This document shows positions 19,846 to 27,542 of a DNA stretch of 64,000 nt, piece by piece; position 1 is the first letter of the stretch; every line of letters starts with the position of its first letter. This DNA comes from a virus. Location: the IMG/VR virus record IMGVR_UViG_3300021959_000028, positions 1 to 64,000 of that record; one strand, written 5' to 3'. The translations under genes were made by a program, and so were the position numbers. The notes under the pieces were generated by a model. It was not told the DNA's origin and did no database searches. It saw nothing but the letters and a program-made list of their open reading frames with translations.

Positions 19846-20856
19846 TTGTTTAAAAAAGCAGCAGTCTTTACAGACATACATTTTGGTCTTAAAGGCAATT
19901 CTAAAGTACACAATCAAGATTGTGAAGATTTTATAGATTGGTATATTGATACTGCAAAAGCTGCCGGTTGCGAAACTGGTATCTTCTGCGGTGACTGGCA
20001 CCACAACCGTAATAGTCTAAATTTGACAACTATGGATGCAACAATTCGTAGTATGGAAAAACTAGGTCAAGCATTTGAAAAATTTTACTTTTTTGATGGC
20101 AATCACGACTTGTACTATAAAGATAAACGAGACGTAAACAGTACAGCCTTTGCAAAACACATTCCGGGTATTACATTTATTGATAAAATTTATGTAGAGG
20201 AAGATGTAGCACTTGTTCCGTGGTTAGTTGGCGACGAATGGAAGAAAATGGAAACTATCGAAGCAAAATATTTGTTTGGTCATTTTGAACTTCCTAGTTT
20301 TTATATGAATGCAATGGTACAAATGCCAGATCACGGAGATCTTAAAGTAGAACACTTTAAGAATCAAGACTATGTATTCTCAGGACACTTCCATAAACGT
20401 CAAAAGCAAGGAAAAGTGCATTATATCGGTAATGCTTTTCCACATAACTATGCAGATGCTTGGGATGACGACCGTGGTATGATGATACTCGACCGTGAGA
20501 ACGATGCAGAGCCAGAGTATATCAACTGGCCAGGGTGTCCTAAGTATCGTACAGTTAAACTATCACAACTAATTGACGAAAAAGACACACTTATCAAGCC
20601 AAATATGTATTTGAGAGTAACACTTGACTTACCAATTAGTTATGAAGAAGCAAGTTTTATTAAAGAAACCTTTATTGATCAATACGGTTGTAGAGAAATT
20701 ACATTAATTCCTCAAAAACATCTTGAAGAAATTAATTCAGAACTTGATATTAGTGCATTTGCTAGTGTTGATCAAATTGTTAGTGAAGAAATAGCATTAC
20801 TAGATACTGACAACTTTAATAAAAAGACACTTTTAGACATTTATAACGGACTGTAA
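19846..20856 (+). CDS. 47: Recombination endonuclease subunit gp47 (Mre11/SbcD-like)
   Basis: A 336-residue metallophosphoesterase nuclease, the T4 gp47 homologue, which pairs with gp46 to resect DNA ends in recombination-dependent replication. The metal-binding motifs are all visible: D10-x-H12 (TDIHFG), D50 with HH (GDWHHN), N86-H87-D88 (GNHD), the FGHFELP histidine and SGHFH (H181, H183). It starts with TTG at 19846; AAGAGGT lies 7 nt upstream and no ATG fits the N-terminus better. Its stop overlaps the next start (TAATG). Length is close to T4 gp47 (339). Confidence 0.95.
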   Translation: MFKKAAVFTDIHFGLKGNSKVHNQDCEDFIDWYIDTAKAAGCETGIFCGDWHHNRNSLNLTTMDATIRSMEKLGQAFEKFYFFDGNHDLYYKDKRDVNSTAFAKHIPGITFIDKIYVEEDVALVPWLVGDEWKKMETIEAKYLFGHFELPSFYMNAMVQMPDHGDLKVEHFKNQDYVFSGHFHKRQKQGKVHYIGNAFPHNYADAWDDDRGMMILDRENDAEPEYINWPGCPKYRTVKLSQLIDEKDTLIKPNMYLRVTLDLPISYEEASFIKETFIDQYGCREITLIPQKHLEEINSELDISAFASVDQIVSEEIALLDTDNFNKKTLLDIYNGL

Positions 20857-21407
20857 TGATTGTAACTGGTAATAAAAACGAACACTTTGCAAAAAGTTTG
20901 TTTAAGCTATATCCTGAAGCAGTTTTTGTTAGCAGACAGTCAGGTTACGACTTAACAAAAAAAGACGATCAAACAAAATTTGCAAATGAGTGTCTAAATC
21001 ACAAAACTATTATAATTATGAGCGCACTATGGCGATTTAATCAAACAGTTTTACTAGATTTAGTTTATAAAACGTGTGTAGAAAATAATCATCGTCCGCA
21101 TATTGTAACAATAGGCAGTACAACTGATAGAGTTAAAAATGGAAAGCCATGGTTATACAATGCAGAGAAAAAAGCACTAAGAGATTACTCAAATACGCTT
21201 GCATTAGGCGGAGTTTGGGATTCAAAACCAAAAATTACGTATATTAGCTTCGGAACTCTATCTAATAATCAGCAAAAACATCCTGAAAGAAGATGTTTAG
21301 ACATTGATAATGCAGCTACGTACATAAAATGGGTGTTGGAACAACCAAAAGATATCGCAATTAACGAAATTAGTATAGATCCTATTCAAAAGGTAGAAAA
21401 TGATTAA
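20856..21407 (+). CDS. SDR-like Rossmann protein between gp47 and gp46
   Basis: A 183-residue protein that looks like a compact short-chain dehydrogenase/reductase. Ser88 (TIGSTT), Tyr101 and Lys105 (YNAEK) have the classical SDR spacing of Ser-13-Tyr-4-Lys. The N-terminal dinucleotide loop is reduced to VTGNKNEHFAKSL, lacking the full TGxxxGxG glycine pattern. It could therefore bind NAD(P) in an altered way or have lost cofactor binding. The gene overlaps gp47 by one base and gp46 by eight, so it is co-translated with the recombination nuclease. T4 has the small unrelated-looking gene 47.1 at this place. Its substrate, or whether it is an enzyme, cannot be told from sequence. Confidence 0.7.
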   Translation: MIVTGNKNEHFAKSLFKLYPEAVFVSRQSGYDLTKKDDQTKFANECLNHKTIIIMSALWRFNQTVLLDLVYKTCVENNHRPHIVTIGSTTDRVKNGKPWLYNAEKKALRDYSNTLALGGVWDSKPKITYISFGTLSNNQQKHPERRCLDIDNAATYIKWVLEQPKDIAINEISIDPIQKVEND

Positions 21408-23172
21408 AATTAAAGATCTTACAGTAAAAAACTTTATGAGTGTAGGTAATCAAACTCAAGCAGTTGACTTTGATCAACAAGATCTTACACTTGTACTTGG
21501 AGAAAATTTAGATCAAGGCGGAGACGACAGTGGATCACGCAATGGTACAGGTAAAACTACTATCATTAATGCTCTAAGTTATGCATTATATGGTCAAGCA
21601 CTTACAAATATCAAAAGAAACAACTTGATTAACAAAACTAACAGCAAAGGCATGTTAGTTACTCTAACTTTTGAAAAAGATAATTTAAATTACAAAATTG
21701 AACGTGGACGTTCTCCGAATGTTCTTAAGTTTTTTATTAATAACGAAGAACAAGATTTAACTGACGAAAGCCAAGGCGACAGTCGTAAAACGCAAGAAGA
21801 TATTAATGACTTGTTAGGCATGAGTCATGATATGTTTAAACATATTGTAGCACTGAATACATATTCAGAGCCTTTTTTGTCAATGCGGGCTAATGATCAA
21901 CGTGCTATTATCGAGCAATTACTCGGAATTACTATTCTTACAGAAAAGTCTGAAGTACTTAAAGAGCAAATACGTCAAACTAAAGATTATATCACACAAG
22001 AAACTCTTAAGATTGATGCAATACAGGCATCTAATTCAAAAATTCAAACTACAATCGATAACTTAGCAAAAAATCAACGTGCTTGGAAGGCAAAACAAAA
22101 AACAGATGTCGAAAAACTACAGTTTGCTATTAGCGAACTAGAACATCTAGATATTGATGCAGAACTTGAGTCACATGATAAACTACAAAACTGGACTGAA
22201 CTAAATGCTGCGATTACTGCTCTTAATAAAGAAAAGGGCACACTCGAAGCAGCACTGTTACGTGCAACAAAAAGTGTAGAAAAGGCAGAAAATGATATTT
22301 CTGGTCTAGACGAAGCTACATGTTATACCTGCGGTCAAGCACTACACGACGACAAAAAAGAAGAACTTGAAGCTCGAAAAGCTAAAGAACTTGAAGATGC
22401 ATTATCATACCAGACCGAAGTTGCAAATAAACTTAATGAGGTTATGGCAGGACTTAACGATATCGGTGATATCAACGGACGTCCTAAAACGTTTTATGAA
22501 AATATGAAGGAAGCCTACGAACATCGAAACAACGTAGATAACTTAAAACAAACACTGATAAGTAAAGAACAAGAAGAAGATCCTTATCAGGCACAAATTG
22601 ACGAACTAACCAATACTGCACTTCAAGAAATCAACTGGAATCCGGTAAACGAACTTAATAATTTAAAAGATCATCAAGAATTTTTGCTAAAACTTCTTAC
22701 TAATAAAGATAGTTTTATTCGTAAGAAAATTATTGATCAAAATCTTGCGTACCTAAACAATAGACTTACATATTATTTGAACAAATTAGGTTTGCCTCAT
22801 CAAGTTTCCTTTATGAATGACCTAAATGTTGAAATTACACAGTTAGGTCAAGATTTAGACTTTGATAATTTGAGCAGAGGCGAACGTAACAGGCTAATAT
22901 TAGGATTAAGTTTTGCATTCCGCGACGTTTGGGAATCACTATACCAAAATATTAATCTTTTGTTTATAGACGAACTTATCGATAGCGGCATGGATAGTGC
23001 AGGAGTTGAAAATTCAATTGCTGTACTTAAAAAGATGACTAGAGAACGTCAAAAAAACATTTTCCTTATTAGTCACAAAGACGAACTAATGGGAAGAGTT
23101 AATAATGTTCTCAAAGTTGTTAAAGAAAACGGATTTACAAGTTACGCAAATGATTTAGAAATAGTAAACTAA
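21400..23172 (+). CDS. 46: Recombination endonuclease subunit gp46 (Rad50/SbcC-like ATPase)
   Basis: A 590-residue SMC-type ATPase homologous to T4 gp46, the partner of gp47. Walker A is GSRNGTGKT (residues 45-53). Two coiled-coil arms flank a zinc hook CYTC (Cys308 and Cys311). The ABC signature is LSRGE (491-495) and Walker B ends FIDE (Asp524, Glu525), followed by a switch histidine in ISHKDE. The coiled coil is short, as in T4. The start overlaps the SDR-like gene by eight bases and has a weak AAGG ribosome-binding site. The complex processes double-strand ends for recombination-dependent replication and is probably needed before late expression. Confidence 0.96.
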   Translation: MIKIKDLTVKNFMSVGNQTQAVDFDQQDLTLVLGENLDQGGDDSGSRNGTGKTTIINALSYALYGQALTNIKRNNLINKTNSKGMLVTLTFEKDNLNYKIERGRSPNVLKFFINNEEQDLTDESQGDSRKTQEDINDLLGMSHDMFKHIVALNTYSEPFLSMRANDQRAIIEQLLGITILTEKSEVLKEQIRQTKDYITQETLKIDAIQASNSKIQTTIDNLAKNQRAWKAKQKTDVEKLQFAISELEHLDIDAELESHDKLQNWTELNAAITALNKEKGTLEAALLRATKSVEKAENDISGLDEATCYTCGQALHDDKKEELEARKAKELEDALSYQTEVANKLNEVMAGLNDIGDINGRPKTFYENMKEAYEHRNNVDNLKQTLISKEQEEDPYQAQIDELTNTALQEINWNPVNELNNLKDHQEFLLKLLTNKDSFIRKKIIDQNLAYLNNRLTYYLNKLGLPHQVSFMNDLNVEITQLGQDLDFDNLSRGERNRLILGLSFAFRDVWESLYQNINLLFIDELIDSGMDSAGVENSIAVLKKMTRERQKNIFLISHKDELMGRVNNVLKVVKENGFTSYANDLEIVN

Positions 23173-23173
23173 T

Positions 23174-23404
23174 ATGGATGACATACACGACCAACTAGTA
23201 CAGGCATATTTAGAATATTTTGCTGCTAACGAAGTGTGGGAGCGAAAAAAATCTGTTAGAACATACGACAAAGTACAACAATGTATTAGAAAAGTTAAAA
23301 AACTAGCAGATGCTAGAAACAAAGAAATTAGGCAAATACAAAAAGCTAAAAAAGAGGCAATGCAAAAAGCCAAAAAAGAGGCAATACAAAAAGGCAATCT
23401 ATAA
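23174..23404 (+). CDS. Small basic coiled-coil protein, unknown function
   Basis: A 76-residue Lys/Ala/Gln-rich protein predicted to be nearly all alpha-helical. The C-terminal third contains an imperfect tandem (KKEAMQKA then KKEAIQKG) that is also a nucleotide repeat. The first half has aromatic positions (AYLEYFAANEVWERKK) that could form a helical hairpin. It begins 1 bp after the gp46 stop. I recognise no family. Its basic charge and position beside gp46/47 allow, but do not show, nucleic-acid binding. Confidence 0.65.
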   Translation: MDDIHDQLVQAYLEYFAANEVWERKKSVRTYDKVQQCIRKVKKLADARNKEIRQIQKAKKEAMQKAKKEAIQKGNL

Positions 23405-23412
23405 GTACACTC

Positions 23413-23862
23413 ATGCAGTGGACTTATGAAGGGACGATTATAGACAAAATACCAGACGAATACGAAGGCTTTGTTTATCTCATCACAAATAAAACTACTG
23501 GGCAAAAATACATAGGCAAAAAACTAGCCAAATTTAAAACTACTAAACCACCACTCAAAGGCAAGAAAAATAAAAGACGTGGATACAAAGAGTCAGACTG
23601 GAAAGACTATTGGGGATCATCTGATAGACTCAACGCTGACGTCACTGCACTAGGCCCAGAAAATTTTACAAGAGAAATATTATATCTGTGTAAAAGCAGA
23701 GCAGAAATGTCCTATATCGAGGCAAGAGAGCAATTTGACCGCCGTGTATTAGAGAGCGATGAGTATTACAACGGAATTATAAATGTTAGAGTTGGCGGTT
23801 CAGATAAATTGCGCAAGGCATTGCTAGAGCATAGCATACAGGCAAAACAATCCAACACATAA
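23413..23862 (+). CDS. GIY-YIG-like endonuclease domain protein
   Basis: A 149-residue protein with a degenerate GIY-YIG pattern: GFVYLITNKTTGQKYIGKK (residues 19-37, Tyr22 and Tyr33-Ile34-Gly35). It is followed by a Lys/Arg-rich loop, DYWGSSDRLNAD, and an EAREQFDRR helix that could supply the catalytic Glu. The size suits a free-standing single-domain nuclease such as the small GIY-YIG proteins of T4-like phages. It differs from T4 DenA (endonuclease II) in the regions I can compare. It lies 8 bp after the small basic gene and ends the early operon. Function could be homing, host-DNA degradation or recombination processing. Confidence 0.75.
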   Translation: MQWTYEGTIIDKIPDEYEGFVYLITNKTTGQKYIGKKLAKFKTTKPPLKGKKNKRRGYKESDWKDYWGSSDRLNADVTALGPENFTREILYLCKSRAEMSYIEAREQFDRRVLESDEYYNGIINVRVGGSDKLRKALLEHSIQAKQSNT

Positions 23863-24250
23863 GGTTAGCGGGCCAGTTTGCAAATACCGCTGTGGAAAAA
23901 GCATCCGTATAGGAGCACACGTAACACGTTGAGCAGCGTTCGGTAGTAGAACGTTTGATTGACGTAGACTGATTGTTGGCTGTCGAAAAACTGCACATTA
24001 CACACAAAAACCCTTAGCACTAGGAACGAAGCGGGGGGTAATGTATTATACAGAAAGCATAAGAGCGTCTTATGCACTCTATATAGTACATGATGTCGAC
24101 GTAGGTTGGGAAAGGTCAGAGCCCATTGTGTAGCAGTATAACAAACACCTACTTCCAAGTCTCGGCTGGTGGCGAACTCACATGAAGCTAATTTTTTGAG
24201 ACGACGGGACCGTAACAGGTTCCGTCTGACTGAAACAATCTACATGAAAC
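23863..24250 (+). ncRNA. Structured gene-free segment, candidate non-coding RNA or structured 3' UTR
   Basis: No credible coding frame was found here. Several helices can be drawn: AGCGG/CCGCT (23867-23871 with 23887-23891); AGCGTTC/GAACGTT around 23936-23956; GCATAAGA/TCTTATGC with a GCG loop (24057-24075); GTAGGT/ACCTAC (24101-24106 with 24147-24152) enclosing TGGG/CCCA; and GACGGGACC/GGTTCCGTC (24203-24226) with one G-U pair. No clear promoter precedes it, so it may be released from the 3' end of the gp55-gp46 operon. It lacks the conserved blocks I would expect of tmRNA, RNase P RNA or a tRNA. Confidence 0.5.
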
Positions 24251-24252
24251 TT

Positions 24253-24283
24253 AAACATATACACTTCGTGTATATGTGTTTTC
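24253..24283 (+). terminator. Hairpin terminator after the early operon
   Basis: ACATATACAC (24255-24264), loop TTC, and GTGTATATGT (24268-24277) form a perfect 10-bp stem, followed by GTTTTC. The T tract is short, so termination may be partial. Confidence 0.6.
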
Positions 24284-24306
24284 TCATAATAACTTATATC
24301 AAACAA

Positions 24307-24371
24307 ACGAAGTGTATAGTTTGAGCGTTAGCGAAAACAAATATCTACGAAGTAGATATTAAGTAGATATT
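24307..24371 (+). repeat. Inverted and tandem short repeats before the late promoter
   Basis: 24307-24318 (ACGAAGTGTATA) is the exact complement of 24258-24269 inside the terminator, allowing an alternative 12-bp pairing. ATATCTAC/GTAGATAT with loop GAA (24341-24359) is a second hairpin. AAGTAGATATT is tandemly repeated at 24350-24360 and 24361-24371. Confidence 0.6.
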
Positions 24372-24373
24372 AA

Positions 24374-24381
24374 ATAAATAC
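24374..24381 (+). promoter_or_regulatory. Late promoter motif ATAAATAC
   Basis: ATAAATAC lies 24 bp upstream of the ATG at 24405. A TAAGGATAT ribosome-binding site lies between. It sits directly after the early-operon terminator region, as expected for the start of a separate late unit. Confidence 0.65.
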
Positions 24382-24404
24382 AATACAATTAAGGATATCT
24401 CTAG

Positions 24405-24926
24405 ATGAAAATTGATGAAGTTACAGAATTGGATGAAGCTCCTGTAAGTGCAATTAAACAAAAAGCACAATCTATTGGGTCTCGTGTTTTAAATAAAGTT
24501 GGTGCTAAGGGAACAGCAGCTAATTTAGCAGGTAAAGCAGACTATGGTGCAACTGCAAATAAGATATATCAGCAGTTTAATGCTTACCTTGGAACACAAG
24601 ATAAAAATATTAAACAAGCTACAGGTATTGACTTAGATACATTTCTTAAAAGTAAAAAAATAAGAAGAAATGATATTCCTAACGGCGTGTTACAAAAAAA
24701 TCAAATTAATGCTATTTTACAAGATGTTGCAAAACAAGCATTACAAAAGCAGCAAGGAGCAACTAGTAGTGCAACTCCTTCTGATACTAGTACAGATACT
24801 AAAGCAACAAAGCAAACATCAAAAGATACTCCAACTGGCGAAAAACCAAAAATGCCTGCAGATTTATTAAAAAAATTAACAGCACTTTCGCCTGAAGAGA
24901 AAAAACAATTAGCGAGTATACTATGA
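24405..24926 (+). CDS. Unknown protein, candidate prohead internal protein A
   Basis: A 173-residue protein rich in Lys, Ala, Gln and Thr. The N-terminus is acidic (MKIDEVTELDEAP) and contains LDE before Ala13, matching the L/I-x-E cleavage rule of T4 prohead protease gp21. The rest is basic, with a Thr/Ser/Lys linker (about residues 118-148) and a C-terminal amphipathic helix ending KLTALSPEEKKQLASIL. It stands behind a late promoter and shares ATGA with the next gene, so the two are coupled. I recognise no family; the internal-protein idea rests on the acidic cleavable head plus basic body, as in T4 IPI-IPIII. Confidence 0.6.
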   Translation: MKIDEVTELDEAPVSAIKQKAQSIGSRVLNKVGAKGTAANLAGKADYGATANKIYQQFNAYLGTQDKNIKQATGIDLDTFLKSKKIRRNDIPNGVLQKNQINAILQDVAKQALQKQQGATSSATPSDTSTDTKATKQTSKDTPTGEKPKMPADLLKKLTALSPEEKKQLASIL

Positions 24927-26380
24927 GATTACAAGAAGTAACATTATACGAAAACAAATCACATAGATTGTTACAAGAAGGTTGGCAAGATCTTACCGAA
25001 GCACAGCAAACTTATCAGTTGCGTTGGGAAAAAGAAGTTTGGCCTTTAGTTGAAGCATACAAAAATATTTTTGAACAAGAATTAACAGCAGTACAGATAC
25101 AAAAAATCTTTACTAGTGCAGAACAAGTTATGACAGCAAGTGGTAAGAATCAAACTGCACTTGGAAAAGCTGGAAAACTTGCAGCTGACACTGTAAAACA
25201 AATCAACGATAAAATTAATGAGCTCGGCCGTATGGCACAAAAATCTGGACCTGTTCAAAATGCTGATGCTAAATTTGAAAAACTAAAAGCAGATATTAAA
25301 GCAAAAAATTCTGATTCAAAAATTGTAAAAGGAATTGAAAATGTTAGTAACTGGGCAAAAGAGAATCCTGGTAAAGCAAGTCTTGCAATAGGTATTCTAA
25401 CAACTATTGCAGCATTTGCCGGCGGACCAGCAGGCGGCGCAGCAGCAGGTATGATTCTGCGCTCAACAAAAGAATTGTTACAAGGCGAAAAATTATCAAC
25501 AGCAGTTGGTAAGTCAGCTAAGACAGGCGCATTAGGTGCTCTTATTGGTCTAGGTATTCGAGGATTAGGCGATGCTATCGAAGGTGTTGCTAATATGGCA
25601 AAGGATACATTAAATCCGGCATACATGCGAGCATCATGGGATTATATGGAAGATAATGTCGGTATACCTGACGATTGGGCAAATGCTACTCTTGTAGGGT
25701 ATCCTGAAGATATTAAACCTGTTAGAGATGCATGGAATACTGCAATCTCTGCACTAAAAGATAATGATTACGATGCATTTACTAAAGAATGGAGCACAAT
25801 TGAAGCAGCAGTTGATAAATTTAATAGTCCTGAATACCAAGCAGCATTAGAAGGAACTAGAGCAGCAAGAGCCGAATGGGCCGATGGTATTGACGCATTT
25901 AGTAAAATGGCAGACGGAGTTGCTGCCGCAGCACAAGGTGCAGCACAAGCATCTGGTGATAAAAAAGAATCTTTAAATCTTAATGCAGAATACGAAAAAT
26001 ATTTGCAAGAAGCAGGTGTTGCTGATGTAATCAAAAAAGGCGGAGCAGCATTAGGAAAAGCTGCCGCTTCTGGTGTTGGAAAAGTAAAGCAAGGTGCAAA
26101 AGCAGTTGGTAAAGAATTAGGCAACAAAGTTACTTCTCGTAAATTAAACAGTTTATGGAAAAAAGCAGGTAAACCAACTGACATGGCAAGCATTGTAAAT
26201 ATTTTAAGCCAAGCAGGAATTAGTGATCAACAAATCGGAACAGTTGGTAAGCAAGCACGTATACCTTTAGAAAAAAGCACAATTGATAACACAATAGACC
26301 CTAAATTAAAAGCATTAGCTGACGAAATTAGAATGTTAGATTTAGTTGATTATTTGAAACCAAAACTAGCTGACGGTTAA
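24923..26380 (+). CDS. Unknown protein with glycine-rich hydrophobic segment, candidate prohead internal protein B
   Basis: A 485-residue Ala/Lys/Gly-rich protein. The N-terminus has LQE (residues 3-5), LLQE (16-19) and LTE, all possible gp21-type cleavage sites. Another LQE sits near residue 350, just before a basic Gly/Ala/Lys region (KKGGAALGKAAASG). Residues about 150-183 (SLAIGILTTIAAFAGG and on) and 206-220 form hydrophobic glycine-zipper stretches that could insert in membranes. Long helices occupy the rest. It is coupled to the preceding gene by ATGA overlap, and its stop overlaps the stop of the convergent gene. Possible roles are an injected internal protein acting at the inner membrane, or a head-associated protein; neither is shown. 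Confidence 0.6.
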   Translation: MRLQEVTLYENKSHRLLQEGWQDLTEAQQTYQLRWEKEVWPLVEAYKNIFEQELTAVQIQKIFTSAEQVMTASGKNQTALGKAGKLAADTVKQINDKINELGRMAQKSGPVQNADAKFEKLKADIKAKNSDSKIVKGIENVSNWAKENPGKASLAIGILTTIAAFAGGPAGGAAAGMILRSTKELLQGEKLSTAVGKSAKTGALGALIGLGIRGLGDAIEGVANMAKDTLNPAYMRASWDYMEDNVGIPDDWANATLVGYPEDIKPVRDAWNTAISALKDNDYDAFTKEWSTIEAAVDKFNSPEYQAALEGTRAARAEWADGIDAFSKMADGVAAAAQGAAQASGDKKESLNLNAEYEKYLQEAGVADVIKKGGAALGKAAASGVGKVKQGAKAVGKELGNKVTSRKLNSLWKKAGKPTDMASIVNILSQAGISDQQIGTVGKQARIPLEKSTIDNTIDPKLKALADEIRMLDLVDYLKPKLADG

Positions 26381-26604
26381 AAGAATGGCAGTCCGCTTTT
26401 CTTAGTAGTTTCGATATTTTCTTTGATAATATTGGCAATCATTTCTCGGTCTTCGCTACTTAACGCATAAGCATCGTCGATTGTGATTGAACCACGCATA
26501 TACCAACAAAGTTTGAGAGTTTCAAACTTGTACTGTTTAGCTTCTTGTTCCATGTTATGCGTAATTCCTAGGATCTCATCTACACTAAGAGACAAGATCC
26601 TCAT
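26377..26604 (-). CDS. Small baseplate-hub assembly protein (gp51-like position)
   Basis: A 75-residue acidic, probably helical protein (FETLKLCWYMRGSITIDDAY, then SSEDREMIANIIKEN). It starts inside the gp26 stop region (ATGA-type overlap), so it is co-translated with gp26. In marine T4-like phages a small protein beside gp26 is often assigned to hub assembly (gp51). T4 gp51 is much longer, so I give no symbol. Tail assembly chaperones of other myophages have a similar size and layout and are the alternative. Its stop overlaps the stop of the convergent gene at TTAA. Confidence 0.7.
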   Translation of the reverse strand: MRILSLSVDEILGITHNMEQEAKQYKFETLKLCWYMRGSITIDDAYALSSEDREMIANIIKENIETTKKSGLPFF

Positions 26605-27464
26605 GCGAAAAAATTTGATTGATCAAACGTTACTGGAATTTCGTATGTTTCTGGCACACCTTTTTCTATTTCTTCTGGTGTTGCATCTAATACTAAAGGT
26701 TTAATTTTAAATTTTTCTCTTTGTTCTTCTAAATGATCTGTTAGTGCAGAAAACAAAGTTTTTTCAGAGTTAGCAACAAACTCACTAATAAAAGCTGGGT
26801 TGTCAACAAACTCACCGTCTACTTCAATTTTCCATATACTTCTTTCAAGAGTACCAACAGTTATGTCAGTTAGCTTTTTAAAACTTTCGTTAAATTTAGC
26901 AAGTTTTTCGTTCTCTGGAATATTATTATCATTAACTAGAGAAAAAATTCTTTGTTCTTCAAAAGTTTTTAAACTTGTATCAGTAAATTCTCTATAAGTT
27001 AACGGACGAATGTGTATAATCATGTTATCCATTTCAAATTTACTATTAAAGTTTTTATTAATTAACCCATCTAGCATGACTCTTAAATCTACACTGTATG
27101 TTTTTTCTTCGCCGGTAACTGGCGTTTTAATATCTAAATCCATTTTTTCGCCATAGGTTGCAATTCTAATTGCAATAAGTATTGCATCAAGATCTAGACT
27201 AGGAATTCTCCAAGCGTCTTTGATGTTTGGAACACAACTTTGAATAACATCAACTGTTGCTTGGCCGTTTAAAAGTGCATCAGGAGTTTTCATAACAAGT
27301 TCGTCTCTAGCAGTCATTGGAAAAACAGGGTATTCGTTATTTTCTGTTTTTTCTAACGTACCGTCTGGCCAAAACTCTCCTTTACTTGGTAGTTGTAAAT
27401 AGATTTTTGGTTGTCTAAAATATTTTTTAAGCGGGTTATTACCTGCAGGTTGAATTTCTGGCAT
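26601..27464 (-). CDS. 26: Baseplate hub subunit gp26
   Basis: A 287-residue protein with the gp26 pattern: RQPKIYLQLPSKGEFWPDGT near the N-terminus, then PMTARDELVMKTPDALLNG, VIQSCVPNI, and AILIAIRIATYGEKMDLDI. T4 gp26 (208 residues) is an assembly component of the baseplate hub. The C-terminal part is acidic and helical. It is transcribed from a late-type promoter in the divergent region with the tape-measure gene, and has a GGAGAT ribosome-binding site. Confidence 0.8.
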   Translation of the reverse strand: MPEIQPAGNNPLKKYFRQPKIYLQLPSKGEFWPDGTLEKTENNEYPVFPMTARDELVMKTPDALLNGQATVDVIQSCVPNIKDAWRIPSLDLDAILIAIRIATYGEKMDLDIKTPVTGEEKTYSVDLRVMLDGLINKNFNSKFEMDNMIIHIRPLTYREFTDTSLKTFEEQRIFSLVNDNNIPENEKLAKFNESFKKLTDITVGTLERSIWKIEVDGEFVDNPAFISEFVANSEKTLFSALTDHLEEQREKFKIKPLVLDATPEEIEKGVPETYEIPVTFDQSNFFA

Positions 27465-27476
27465 TTTTATCTCCTG

Positions 27477-27484
27477 ATAAATAC
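27477..27484 (+). promoter_or_regulatory. Late promoter motif for tape-measure gene
   Basis: ATAAATAC lies 58 bp upstream of the GTG start at 27543, within the leader of the divergent gp26 gene. Confidence 0.6.
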
Positions 27485-27506
27485 ATTGTGTAAATATATA
27501 CCATAT

Positions 27507-27515
27507 GTATTTATA
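27507..27515 (-). promoter_or_regulatory. Late promoter motif for gp26
   Basis: TATAAATAC on the minus strand, 42 bp upstream of the gp26 start. It faces past the plus-strand motif at 27477-27484, so the two divergent transcripts would begin within a few bases of each other and may overlap. Confidence 0.65.
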
Positions 27516-27542
27516 TGCGCATATAACTAGGATGATACATTA

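Noticed and set aside
23786-24158. Two minus-strand frames (73 and 97 codons) across the structured gap after the GIY-YIG gene
   Set aside because: Both lack ribosome-binding sites, overlap each other and the end of the GIY-YIG gene, and have Cys/Phe-rich compositions unlike genes in this window.
23863-24250. tmRNA, tRNA or RNase P RNA in the structured gap
   Set aside because: I looked for a TTCGA-type T-loop, CCA end, tag-like frame and RNase P core blocks and found none that fit.
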